DNA of 64,000 bases from Candidatus Obscuribacterales bacterium. Its GTDB lineage: Bacteria > Cyanobacteriota > Vampirovibrionia > Obscuribacterales > Obscuribacteraceae. Position 1 is the stretch's first letter. Each line of letters starts with the position of its first letter. Both the position numbers and the translations under genes were made by a program. Positions 27,283 through 36,537 of the stretch are shown here, piece by piece. Where the stretch lies: assembly GCA_020054205.1 (NCBI GenBank), contig JAGVLS010000033.1, positions 1 through 64,000 of the forward strand, given 5' to 3'. Under the pieces are notes generated by a model, which searched no databases, was not told the origin of the DNA, and saw nothing but the letters and a program-made list of their open reading frames with translations.

Positions 27283-28455
27283 CTAAACGCATTCTGCGAT
27301 CGGTAAAATTTCCCGCTTAGCATCAAATATGCCGGAAGTAGCATTATCTAATGCTACTTCAACCAATAGTTTTGATAAAGCTAAGCTATAACCCATGCCG
27401 TGCCCGTTGCAACCAACAGCAAAAAACATACCAGGCAAATGATTCATTTCACCAATTAAAGGTAAGCCGTCACGAGTAAAAGCCATAATGCCAGACCAAT
27501 TGTAATCTATGGGAACACCAAAAGCTTCTGGGAATCTTTCTTTCAAATATTGTTTTAGTGCGCTTTGCACAGACTCTGTAACCATATCAGCATAGCCTAT
27601 TTCATGCTCTCTATGCTGCTCGCGACGACCACCTAAAAGTAATCTATCGTCTGGCAATTGGCGAAAATATTCATAACCGTAATTAGCATAACAAATTTTG
27701 TCTAATATGCGTTTTTTCAATGGTTTTGTAACTAATATTTGTCCCCTAATAGGCTGTATTTTCTCTAAAAACCAAGGTTCTAATAGACTCGTATAAGCAT
27801 TGGTCGTAAGCAAAGCTGTGCTGCAAGTAATTATTTTGTCTGGTGTGTATAACCTTATTCTTTTATCTGGGAGTAATTCGTGAGAAAAAACTGGTGAATT
27901 GGAAAAGACTTGCGCGCCACTTGCAACAAGCAATGCATTCAGCAACTTTTTAGGATGCACACCAGCATCACAGCTATTAAATATAGCGCTATAAAAATTT
28001 CTCTTTAATGGATCTGCTTTTAAATATTCAACAATAAAACCATCTTCTTGCATAAGAGTGACGGATTGTTCTAATTCTTGCATTTCCTCTAGAGAAGAAG
28101 ACAATAAATATGATCCTGATGGATCATAACAAAAAGAATTTCCATGGGCTTCAACAAATTCTTTTAAATAAATGTGCGTTTCTTCGTTAAATTGAAATAT
28201 CCATTTAGCAGTTTGCCGTCCATAAGCTTTTATTGCTTGGCTGTAATAAGCAACAATGCCTCGTAATATAAAACCACCATTGCGCCCTGATGCACCAAAG
28301 CCTGGTTGTTGTGCTTCCAAAACAACTGTTTTTAAATTTCTTTTCTGAAGCCAATAAGCGCTCGACGCGCCAGCTATACCACCACCAATAATTGCTACAT
28401 CAGTGTCAATTTGTTTTTTGTCAGATTGTTCATCCAGCCAATACGAAACTGTCAT
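27283..28455 (-). CDS. FAD-dependent oxidoreductase (DAO/glycine oxidase type)
   Basis: A 390-residue flavoprotein. The Rossmann motif DVAIIGGGIAGASSAYWL binds FAD, and PGFGASGRNGGFI is the GASGRNGG motif seen in gamma-glutamylputrescine oxidase and related amine oxidases. Near the C-terminus, MAFTRDGLPLIGE and GCNGHGMGYSLAL complete the FAD site. It likely oxidises an amino acid or amine in the cytosol. It has the length of a full member. Divergent from prfB, sharing an intergenic region of 101 nt. Confidence 0.87.
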   Translation of the reverse strand: MTVSYWLDEQSDKKQIDTDVAIIGGGIAGASSAYWLQKRNLKTVVLEAQQPGFGASGRNGGFILRGIVAYYSQAIKAYGRQTAKWIFQFNEETHIYLKEFVEAHGNSFCYDPSGSYLLSSSLEEMQELEQSVTLMQEDGFIVEYLKADPLKRNFYSAIFNSCDAGVHPKKLLNALLVASGAQVFSNSPVFSHELLPDKRIRLYTPDKIITCSTALLTTNAYTSLLEPWFLEKIQPIRGQILVTKPLKKRILDKICYANYGYEYFRQLPDDRLLLGGRREQHREHEIGYADMVTESVQSALKQYLKERFPEAFGVPIDYNWSGIMAFTRDGLPLIGEMNHLPGMFFAVGCNGHGMGYSLALSKLLVEVALDNATSGIFDAKREILPIAECV

Positions 28456-28556
28456 ATTATTTATAAAGATATCCTTGGTTATCTTTTAGTACTTGCGTAA
28501 GAGGAATTAAAATAGCATATGAGCCCAATAGGAATAAAAAGAGCACCTGATTTTTT

Positions 28557-29685
28557 ATGTTATCTCTTAGCGAATTAAAACGAGAAGTAGAATCTATTAA
28601 GGAACGCCTGACGAAAGTCAGGGAATATCTTTGATCCGGATAAATTACAGAAAGACTTATCTAATTTAGAAGAAAAAACGCTTACTCCTGACTTCTGGCA
28701 AGATCAAAAACTTGCTCAGCAGACCACACAAAAAATGAAGCGGCTTAAAACAAGCATTGATCAATTTAATTCTTGGCAAGGTACAACAAGTGATTTAAGT
28801 GTTCTGATTGAAGTAGGAATAGAAGAAGGCGATGAATCACCGGCTAAAGAAGTTGATAGCGAATGTAAGCGTATAAATAAAGAACTAGATAGCTTTGAGC
28901 TGACTCGACTTTTAAATGGTGAATATGATGATGCATCAGCGATTGTGACAATAAACGCTGGTGCTGGTGGCACAGACGCGCAAGACTGGGCAGAAATGCT
29001 TTTACGGATGTATTTACGCTGGTGTCAAAAGCGTGGTTTTGCTTGTCAGGTATTAGATCAATCAGCAGGTGAAGAAGCTGGACTAAAGAGTGTTACTTTT
29101 CGCGTTGATGGACCATACGCTTATGGTTATTTGTCTTGTGAAAAAGGAGTACATAGGCTTGTTCGTAAATCACCTTTCAAATCTGGAAATGATTCAAGGC
29201 AAACTAGTTTTGCTGCCCTTGAAGTAAGTCCACTCATGAGTGATATTGACTCACTTGTCGAGATAAAAGATGAAGATATAGAAATTGAAACCATGCGCTC
29301 GGGTGGAGCTGGTGGACAAAACGTCAATAAAGTTGAGACAGCTGTGCGAGTGATTCACAAAGCAACAGGCATTGCTGTCAAGTGCCAACAAGAAAGAAGC
29401 CAGTTGCAAAACAAAGCTTTAGCATTGGAATTATTACGTTCAAAACTATTAGCAATAAAACAACAAGAACGTGATCAAGAAATGGCACGTTTAAAAGGGG
29501 AGAATGTTTCGGCTAGTTTTGGCAATGCTATTCGTTCTTATGTGCTTGATGATCGCCTTGTCAAGGATGTGAGAACAAAAGCAGAAGCTCCTCACGTAGA
29601 AGCTGTTTTAGATGGTGATCTTGATCCTTTCATAGAAGCTTATCTTCATCACAAAGCAATTGCGAAAGAAAAAGATGACATCTGA
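28557..29685 (+). CDS. prfB: Peptide chain release factor 2, with programmed +1 frameshift
   Basis: RF2 releases peptides at UGA and UAA stops. The zero frame runs from ATG 28557 through 25 codons ([18 protein letters not shown]...) to an in-frame TGA at 28632. Shifting +1 at CTT-TGA continues in frame to 29685, giving a 375-residue product, near the family's usual 365. The second part holds SPF, the RF2 stop-recognition tripeptide, and GGQ at about 252-254 for hydrolysis. No clear ribosome site is visible before ATG 28557. The frameshift is the classic autoregulation of RF2 and not a mutation. Confidence 0.95.
28620..28634 (+). promoter_or_regulatory. prfB programmed frameshift site
   Basis: AGGG (28620-28623) acts as an internal Shine-Dalgarno, followed by AATAT and the slippery CTT-TGA (28629-28634). 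The Leu tRNA slips one base and GAT at 28633 becomes the next codon. Low RF2 slows termination at TGA and so raises RF2 synthesis. Confidence 0.92.
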
Positions 29686-30181
29686 CAATTGCGCTAACTA
29701 TTACATATTTTCTTTAGAGTTAATCTTGATAAACCAAAGACGATTTCAGAGATAAAAAATCACACTTGACTTTATTATTACACTCCCAAAAATTGAATTT
29801 CTTGATTTTATTTTTGGGCTTCTTGTGAACTTGCAAGCACACTAAACATGGCGGTATTAAATTATCAAGAACTTCTTTGTTACTATTGATACCAAGGGTG
29901 GTTTGCATTTTCTTTAGTATCAATCTCGACATCTGATTAAAGTATATATATAAGGTTTTGAATAGAGGTACTGATTCTGTTACGGTGAGTAAGTCTTCTT
30001 ATTCACATTTCTTTGAGACAAGTACCAGATATCTTTCACATCTAAACTAAACATTGTCGGTATATAAATTCAGGTTTTGAACAAAAAGAGTCCTGTGTTG
30101 TAGTCTGCCGTAAATTCACCTTCTTTTATTGCTTACATTTTTTGTAAACCTACCTTTTGTTGAAATCGAAGGAGGCATACA
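29686..30181. other. Gene-free leader region of the PrkA locus
   Basis: No convincing gene; a 70-codon minus-strand frame here lacks any recognisable features. CCCAAAAA/TTTTTGGG (29785-29792 with 29811-29818) is a possible weak terminator for prfB. AGGTTTTGAA occurs twice (around 29953 and 30071). The end carries the strong GAAGGAGG ribosome site of the first PrkA gene. The promoter of the PrkA operon must lie here. Confidence 0.5.
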
Positions 30182-32548
30182 ATGACAACCGAAGACGACC
30201 CTACAGTCGTTATTCCTGAAAGTGTGGTTCCAGTTATTGCTGCCAATGAAACACCGGTAAATGATCCATTGGCATCTTTTCTTGAACTCGTGCCATTAGC
30301 AGATGATCCAGTTCCCTATATTCAATTTTTGCGTGAATTAAAAGATCATCCCGAAAGAGCAGATACTGCTTATGCCAATATCAGTCGCTGCATTATGGAA
30401 ATGGGATACGAAGATCCTGAGAAAGAGCCAGATCCAGAACGACAACAATATTTGAGAATGCTCAAAGAAAGGGGCATCCTTTCTTTGAATGCGTTTTTGC
30501 ATGCTACTGGCACCCAAAAGTTTAGCGCCAGATCCCTTGCTTTCTGGGGAAATGGTGCTCGCAATGGTGTGCAATTAAAACAAATGTTGATTGTCGAAGG
30601 CGGACCTGGTTCAGGCAAGGACTTTTGGGGCGATGGCATTATCGAAGCATTAGAGACGCATGGCAAAGTTTATGCTGTCAAGGGATGCCCTGATCACGAG
30701 AATCCCATTAACTTGCTTCGCCTATTGTCAAAAGATCAGCGTGCTGAACTAGCAAAAGAACTTGGGCTTGGCGCGAGATTAGAAGAGCTGGTTGAACTGG
30801 CTTTGGATCCTTGCCAAGTTTGTTATAACAATGTAATGGGTGATATTGACAATCCAAATAAGGCACCCAATCTAAGCACTGTGCAAGTGGAAGCCTTGCG
30901 TCTTTCCAGAAGAACTGTTGGTGTTGCTGAATGGAAGCCAGGGCAAAGTTGTTCGCTTGTAGGCGCTTTGAGACAGTCTAATCGTGGCTTTATTCGTTTA
31001 CCAGATGCTTTTGTCAGACGTGATCCTCGTCCAGGTGAAACAGATGAGCGTTTGGTATTGCTTGATGCTACTCAATATAGGCGCTTACCTGGTACAGCTA
31101 CTCAGTGTGGCAGTGCCTCGTCAGCTAGCCCTCTTGATGCTTTTATTCTCACCACAACCAATAGTGGTGCGCTTAAAACATTTCTTGATGGTTTGCAAGA
31201 CAAGTCAGCATTTACTCGTCGTGCTCATATTGAGCGCTTTCCTTATCCAACGGCAAGAGTCGAGGAAGCAAGAGCCTATCGAAGAGAAATAGCTAGACTT
31301 TCCGAGACAGTACACTTTGATCCGTTGGTATTGAAAATCATTGCAACGGTTGCTTGCTTAAGCCGTCTTGAAGCTTTAACAGGTGGTGTTCAAGTTCACC
31401 CAATTGATCGTTTACGTTTGGGTGATGGTGAATCATATGTTGTGAAGCCAAATAAGTCTGCCTGGGAAAAGCATTATCCTTCTCAAGGTTCTAGCTCATC
31501 TTCCGATAACTGGGGTGGGAGCAAGTCTTCCTCTTCTAGCTATGGTGGCTATGGTGGGAGCTCTTCCAGCAGTAAGCCAGCAGCATCAGCAGTAAGTTTT
31601 GATTCAGTTGGTATTGATGATATTTGGAAGATGGAAAGTCCTGAACAAGGTATGCGCGGGCTAAATGTTCCTTATATGCTTGGCGTATTAAGCAGCATTA
31701 ACGCCTTTGCCTTGTACAACATTCCAGAGAAATGCGTTTCCAGCCTTGATGCTCTCTGGTTGATGAGAGTTCTTATCACCAGAAGGCTAAAGGCCGGATC
31801 AAATCTAACTGATGATGAAAAAGAAGTTTTGAGGCGTTGTGAACAATGGCTTGGCGGAAAACCAAGCAGTGACACATTGGAAACAAAAGGTGCTCAAGCT
31901 TTTGGTAGTGATATTGGTGACAGTGAACCTGGATTAATCGAATCTGAGTATCGCCGATTACTGAAAAATCAACTAATGCGTGTATTTGCTCCTGATTATG
32001 AGCAAAGAGCACAGCAAATTTATGAACACTATAAATTGCACGGTCAAGCCGCTTTCTTAGGTGAAACTGACACTGTGCAAGATCCAAAGCTTGGTGGCAA
32101 AGTTCTCATTGACCATGCATCCATCGATGAGCTTGACTGTTACATTGCCGGCAAGCCCTGGCGTAAGAAGAATAAGGGCACAGGTAAACCAAGCTTAACT
32201 GCTGAAGATAAGCAGTTTCGCAATCCTGCCAAAATTGAAGCTTTGTTATTAGAAGCCCGTGAAGAATTTATTGCTCAGCATGGACAAGATCATGCTCGAG
32301 AATTTAAAGAAAGTTGGCAAACTATTCCAGAAATTGCCGATGCTATTCGCAAAACTCTTGATGATGAGATTGGCGGATTAATGGAAAAAACTATGTCAAC
32401 TGAAGTTTCTACTAACTTGACTGAAGATGAACAACATCGTTTGAAAATTGCTCGAGAAGAATTGTCTAAGCTTGGTTACTGTCAACACTGTCTCAAACCA
32501 GTCCTCGAATACGCAAAACGCGTCAAAGTATGGGCCCACAAGGGCTAA
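30182..32548 (+). CDS. PrkA-like AAA+ protein, copy 1 (variant P-loop)
   Basis: A 788-residue protein of the PrkA family (AAA+ module called a serine kinase or protease in model bacteria). The AAA core spans about residues 105-420. The P-loop at 140-147 reads GGPGSGKD: the Mg-coordinating Ser/Thr is Asp, so ATP hydrolysis may be weak or absent. Landmarks that match PrkA are YNNVMGD and LVGALRQSNRGFIRLPD. A Ser/Gly-rich linker (about 437-470) separates the AAA core from the PrkA C-terminal domain, and a GYCQHC motif lies 20 residues before the end. AAGGAGG precedes ATG 30182. The second PrkA-like gene starts 15 nt after the stop. In Enterobacteria and Bacillus PrkA works with YeaH and SpoVR-type proteins, which also follow here. 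Confidence 0.82.
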   Translation: MTTEDDPTVVIPESVVPVIAANETPVNDPLASFLELVPLADDPVPYIQFLRELKDHPERADTAYANISRCIMEMGYEDPEKEPDPERQQYLRMLKERGILSLNAFLHATGTQKFSARSLAFWGNGARNGVQLKQMLIVEGGPGSGKDFWGDGIIEALETHGKVYAVKGCPDHENPINLLRLLSKDQRAELAKELGLGARLEELVELALDPCQVCYNNVMGDIDNPNKAPNLSTVQVEALRLSRRTVGVAEWKPGQSCSLVGALRQSNRGFIRLPDAFVRRDPRPGETDERLVLLDATQYRRLPGTATQCGSASSASPLDAFILTTTNSGALKTFLDGLQDKSAFTRRAHIERFPYPTARVEEARAYRREIARLSETVHFDPLVLKIIATVACLSRLEALTGGVQVHPIDRLRLGDGESYVVKPNKSAWEKHYPSQGSSSSSDNWGGSKSSSSSYGGYGGSSSSSKPAASAVSFDSVGIDDIWKMESPEQGMRGLNVPYMLGVLSSINAFALYNIPEKCVSSLDALWLMRVLITRRLKAGSNLTDDEKEVLRRCEQWLGGKPSSDTLETKGAQAFGSDIGDSEPGLIESEYRRLLKNQLMRVFAPDYEQRAQQIYEHYKLHGQAAFLGETDTVQDPKLGGKVLIDHASIDELDCYIAGKPWRKKNKGTGKPSLTAEDKQFRNPAKIEALLLEAREEFIAQHGQDHAREFKESWQTIPEIADAIRKTLDDEIGGLMEKTMSTEVSTNLTEDEQHRLKIAREELSKLGYCQHCLKPVLEYAKRVKVWAHKG

Positions 32549-32563
32549 TGGGAGGAGAAAAAC

Positions 32564-34945
32564 ATGTCCAATAGCAACATCACATTGTTTGGTGCTGATA
32601 CGCATCCTCATTTGTATTTGCCAGCAGACCCGTTTCCGTATGCTTTTGAAAATGAAGTCCTCAAGCCGACTTTGAGAGATCTTTTGAAAGTATTGCGTCG
32701 TCATCCAGCCTATGTTGAACCGACGCATGCTGCATTTTACCGCCTCGTGATTAGAGAAGGCATTGATCAGTCACGTTCGGAAGAGCTGTTGCGAATGACA
32801 GGCAAGGAAATTCCTGCCTTTGTTTCGTGTGCAGACTTCTTTGGAATTGAACCTGCAGTTTACGAATTCTTGAACGGCTACGGTTACCAGGCTTCTCAAG
32901 GCGGTCGTACTCGTAAAAAGGCGGCTGCTTTGACAGGTTCGCCTGGTGCTGGTAAGTCGGATTTGGTTAACCACTTCCAGTACAAGATTATGCGTAAGCG
33001 GGAACCGGCACCATTTTTGGCGGGCTCGCCAATGTGGAGCAATCCGCTTAATGCATTGTTCTTGGTTAAGCTCATTGCTGCTCGTAAGACCAAGCGTCGT
33101 CGCGGTGATATGCTCAAGGAAATTACGCGTATTATCGACAGTTTAGATCTCACAGGAACATCTGAGCTTGATTTTGCTAATGCCGAATCGGCTGCCATTT
33201 TGGCTAAGCATGGTTTAAGTGGCAAAACGCCAAGCAATGAACAGCTGGCTCAAGTGGTCATGGCAAATGAAAAGGATTTTGTGGCATTGGTTTGCTTTGG
33301 TCTTGGTCTACCCAAGGTAACTCTGGATGCACTTGTGCAGCCGGACCCCTGGGCACAAGACGTTGTTCTTGGTGAATTCTTTGGAGCAGGCCTAATCGAT
33401 AGCCAGATTCTTGAAGACGCTGGTGTGACAAATGCTGTCGCTGCTGGAAAGAAGAAGGGCGACGCTGGTTATGGCAAGTTTGATCCAAGCTTGGCGGTAG
33501 AATTGGCTGATTTCCCAATTGATAATATGTTCATGGCTGAAGGGCAAGGATTAGTTGACGTTGCAGAAGTGCAGCCGATTAACTTCGACTTGCGTGTTTG
33601 GCGTGGGGACGTTGATATCAGCTCCATTGGTAAGTACGAAGATCGTGATCCGCGATGCGTCAGCCCGTCTGGCGTATTTAATCGTGGTAAATTGATTGTA
33701 CTTACTGAAGGTTTCCGTAATCCACCGGAAGGTTTCCGTATCCTTTTGGAAGGACTGGAAGGTCAGCGTTTGTCATTGCCCGAACCTTTGAGTGCTTATT
33801 TCCAGCAGGGTGTTGGCTGGGAAGGCATGATTTGGCTTCACAGCAACGACGAACAGGCAAACAAGTTCTGGTCAAATCCAGATCACCGTGCGCACAATGA
33901 CCGTCTGTTCTTCACTAGCGTTCCATACCCAATTGAGCCTAAGCAAGCAGCAAAGGTGACCAGTAAGCTTTGGAAGGGCAGTGCGTTTTCAAAGCCTCAG
34001 TCTGAAGGTGGCTGCCATCTTGAGCCTTTGGTTATTCCGTTTACTGCTATGTTCCGTGCAGCTAGCCACTTGGATTGGGCAAGCAAGCGGAATTTGCCGT
34101 TCATGGCTGTAATGCGTGCTTATAATCATGAACTGTTGCGTCAACCTGGTATGGGAACTGAGATTGACTTGCGTGCTTTGCGTGAACAAGCGCCATGGAC
34201 CGAAGGCTTGTCTGGTATGAGCCCTCGTGAAATGGATGATATTCTTGGTCAGCTTGCTGCTAATGCCAAGCAAGAGCATGATCGCGGTATCCGCGTTGCT
34301 CCTTGCGTAACAGTAGCGGAAGTGCGTGACACTATGATTGAACGTTTCCGTACTGATCCGCGCATGAATAAGAAGACGCGGGACATCTGGACCGAATGGT
34401 TGCAGAGCCCGCTGGAAAGAGAATATCGCCGACGTGAATTGACTAAGATTTACAAGGCGGCATTCATTCCTAACTTCAGAGACTTGTGCACTGCCTTTAA
34501 GAGAAAGTACCTTGAGTGCTTGCGTGGCATTCACCGCAATGTGCCTAAGCGTGGCTATGGTGGTGGTGACTATCTGAATGCTCAGCAAATGGAACAATAT
34601 TTGCAAGAAATTGAACGCGCTGATGCATTGAGTATCAACTCGGCTCAAGCTGATAAGTTCCGTGCCAATGTTTTGGTGGCTGAGACTGCTTGGTGCGAAC
34701 GTCATAATGTGTCTGAAGCACCTTATGATGCCCACGAAGGGTTGAAGCGCTGTATCGAGGCTTATGTTCTCCGTCAGGCAAAGGATATTACTGGTGTTAC
34801 CGGTCTTACCAATTTGTCTGAAGAAGAGCAGAAAAAGCTTGACAGTGCTAAGGCTGCTTTGATCGCCCAGCATGGATATTGCAACCACTGTGGTCAAAAG
34901 CTGTTGCTTGAAGTAGCAATGACGCGCGACTTCCTTGTTGCGTAA
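32564..34945 (+). CDS. prkA: PrkA-like AAA+ protein, copy 2
   Basis: A 793-residue paralogue of the preceding protein. The P-loop at 125-132, GSPGAGKS, is intact. HSNDEQANKFW matches the canonical HSNE segment of PrkA (sensor 1), and NDRLFFTSVPYPI the arginine-finger region. The Ser/Gly linker is missing. The C-terminus again ends in a Leu/Glu-rich helix followed by GYCNHC. Codon use is richer in AAG, CGT and GGT than in the first copy, which suggests high expression. GGAGGAG before ATG 32564 is a strong ribosome site. A clear terminator follows, so copies 1 and 2 form a unit and probably a hetero-oligomer. Confidence 0.85.
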   Translation: MSNSNITLFGADTHPHLYLPADPFPYAFENEVLKPTLRDLLKVLRRHPAYVEPTHAAFYRLVIREGIDQSRSEELLRMTGKEIPAFVSCADFFGIEPAVYEFLNGYGYQASQGGRTRKKAAALTGSPGAGKSDLVNHFQYKIMRKREPAPFLAGSPMWSNPLNALFLVKLIAARKTKRRRGDMLKEITRIIDSLDLTGTSELDFANAESAAILAKHGLSGKTPSNEQLAQVVMANEKDFVALVCFGLGLPKVTLDALVQPDPWAQDVVLGEFFGAGLIDSQILEDAGVTNAVAAGKKKGDAGYGKFDPSLAVELADFPIDNMFMAEGQGLVDVAEVQPINFDLRVWRGDVDISSIGKYEDRDPRCVSPSGVFNRGKLIVLTEGFRNPPEGFRILLEGLEGQRLSLPEPLSAYFQQGVGWEGMIWLHSNDEQANKFWSNPDHRAHNDRLFFTSVPYPIEPKQAAKVTSKLWKGSAFSKPQSEGGCHLEPLVIPFTAMFRAASHLDWASKRNLPFMAVMRAYNHELLRQPGMGTEIDLRALREQAPWTEGLSGMSPREMDDILGQLAANAKQEHDRGIRVAPCVTVAEVRDTMIERFRTDPRMNKKTRDIWTEWLQSPLEREYRRRELTKIYKAAFIPNFRDLCTAFKRKYLECLRGIHRNVPKRGYGGGDYLNAQQMEQYLQEIERADALSINSAQADKFRANVLVAETAWCERHNVSEAPYDAHEGLKRCIEAYVLRQAKDITGVTGLTNLSEEEQKKLDSAKAALIAQHGYCNHCGQKLLLEVAMTRDFLVA

Positions 34946-34987
34946 GTTTTTGTTTCTTTGGTAATTGTTTTTTGTGTATCTATTTTA

Positions 34988-35036
34988 GGGGCCGGTATTT
35001 CTCCCTAACAAGAGAATGCCGGCCCCGTTTTTCTTT
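34988..35036 (+). terminator. Rho-independent terminator after the PrkA pair
   Basis: A 12-bp GC-rich stem (34988-34999 with 35015-35026, one G-U pair) is followed by GTTTTTCTTTT. It separates the PrkA pair from the DUF444 gene, so either partial readthrough or a second promoter serves the downstream genes. Confidence 0.9.
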
Positions 35037-35125
35037 TATATTTACACTAAGTTAAAGCTCGATAACCAATGCTAAATGCAAGTGCTAGATGGTAAGCAAA
35101 AATGCATAGCAAGGGAGGTCTTAAC

Positions 35126-36523
35126 ATGTCACAAGCATCTGTTCCGGATGAAGATGGCGCTATCCTTTCCGTTAGCGATAATCCCAGTATGAAAATATGG
35201 GAAAGTCAAATGGTTGATTGGCTCAATAATCCCCCAGAGCGGGAGCGTCCTTCTATTGTATTGCCAAAACAACCATATTTAGATCGAACAGTGGTTGATC
35301 GTTGGCGTTTTATGGAACGTGCCAAGCCTAAGATCAACAAAGATGTTTTGAAGCACATCATTCGTGGAGACAGTGAAATTTTCCGCAATGTATTTGTTGC
35401 TGAAAGTTTTGAGGCAGCTATTCCTGGAATTTGCCTTGATCCAGCAACAAAACGCCCACCAGGATTTACCGGTAATATTGCCACAAGTCCCAACTTAATT
35501 TATGTTCCAGCAATTGGACTATATGATGACATTGAAGTACCAATTGGTATTGATGAACCCAACTGGTGGCCAGGACGAGATAAGCCTGGTGGTGGCGGTA
35601 GTGGCAATGATGCCAGCGATGATGAAGGCGATCTTGTTTATTTACCAATTACTTACGAGGAATTCTTAGAGCTTGTGCAATTGCTCTTTGATCTACCTTT
35701 TCTTAAGCAAACAGATATGGATAAGCTTCTTGTTCATACTTATAAGATGCGTGGTCTTAAAAATTCAGGTCCAATGGTACGCTGGGATAAAACTGCTACT
35801 GCTATTGAGCGCATCAAGCGTTTTAAAGCAACAGTAAATGCCAATCCCAATGATTACCCTGAAGAATGGCGAGATCCAGATTTTATTCCTTCTGTGGAAG
35901 AATTTCCTTTCCATAAGATTGACATGAAGTATAAGCAAGTCCAAGAAAAATGGGATCCTGATAGTAAAGCTGTAATTTTTTATGAGCTTGATACTTCGGG
36001 GTCTATGAGTGGCGAGCCATTAGCTTTAGCTAAGTTTTTCTTCTTAATTACGCTCATTTGGCTTAAGACTCGCTATAAAGAAGTTTCTGTTGTTTATATT
36101 GCTCACAACGCCGAAGCCCATCGTGTCAGCAGTGAGAAAGATTTCTTCCAACTTGATGCTGGTTATGGCACTATGTTTGTCCCTGCCCATGAGCTAGTTT
36201 TGTATCTAGGCACCACTGAATTTGGCGGTGGCAATTGGAACAGATATTGCTTACATGCAACTGATGGTTGGGGCTTTGATGGTGTGGGTGAAATCAGAGA
36301 TGCCATTGAAAGAATTATTCGTGCTGGATTCAATTATTTTGGTTATCTTGAAGTGCGTCCTTCTAATTGGGCTGATGGTGGCAGTGTTGGTATGGACGCA
36401 GTAAGAAGTGTTTCTCCCGATGTTGCTCAATATGTAGGTTATTCCAAAGCCAGTCAATTTGAAGATGTGCCTAAGGCCTTGCAAGAAATGATGGACAAAG
36501 ATAGAACCAGTGTAACTGAGTAA
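35126..36523 (+). CDS. YeaH-like DUF444 VWA protein
   Basis: A 465-residue protein of the DUF444/YeaH family, the usual neighbour of PrkA. The C-terminal VWA domain has its metal site DTSGS at 289-293, KTRYKEVSVVYIAHNAEAHRV as the following strand, and TEFGGGN as the later Thr of the metal site. A Gly/Asp-rich linker lies near residue 155. ATG 35126 is favoured by AAGGGAGG at 35111-35118; ATG 35102 lacks a ribosome site. In E. coli yeaG-yeaH form an operon responding to nutrient stress. The VWA domain likely binds the PrkA AAA+ ring or SpoVR. Confidence 0.87.
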   Translation: MSQASVPDEDGAILSVSDNPSMKIWESQMVDWLNNPPERERPSIVLPKQPYLDRTVVDRWRFMERAKPKINKDVLKHIIRGDSEIFRNVFVAESFEAAIPGICLDPATKRPPGFTGNIATSPNLIYVPAIGLYDDIEVPIGIDEPNWWPGRDKPGGGGSGNDASDDEGDLVYLPITYEEFLELVQLLFDLPFLKQTDMDKLLVHTYKMRGLKNSGPMVRWDKTATAIERIKRFKATVNANPNDYPEEWRDPDFIPSVEEFPFHKIDMKYKQVQEKWDPDSKAVIFYELDTSGSMSGEPLALAKFFFLITLIWLKTRYKEVSVVYIAHNAEAHRVSSEKDFFQLDAGYGTMFVPAHELVLYLGTTEFGGGNWNRYCLHATDGWGFDGVGEIRDAIERIIRAGFNYFGYLEVRPSNWADGGSVGMDAVRSVSPDVAQYVGYSKASQFEDVPKALQEMMDKDRTSVTE

Positions 36524-36537
36524 GGAGGTAAGTGGTC

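Noticed and set aside
28519-28556. Earlier ATG at 28519 as the prfB start
   Set aside because: It is in a different frame from the [14 protein letters not shown] start that leads to the frameshift site.
29720-29932. 70-codon minus-strand frame after prfB
   Set aside because: Lys/Phe-rich AT-driven sequence with no ribosome site; two CxxC-like residues alone do not make it convincing.
33989-34897. 302-codon frame antisense to the second PrkA gene
   Set aside because: It is a shadow created by the codon bias of the PrkA gene; no ribosome site or family pattern.
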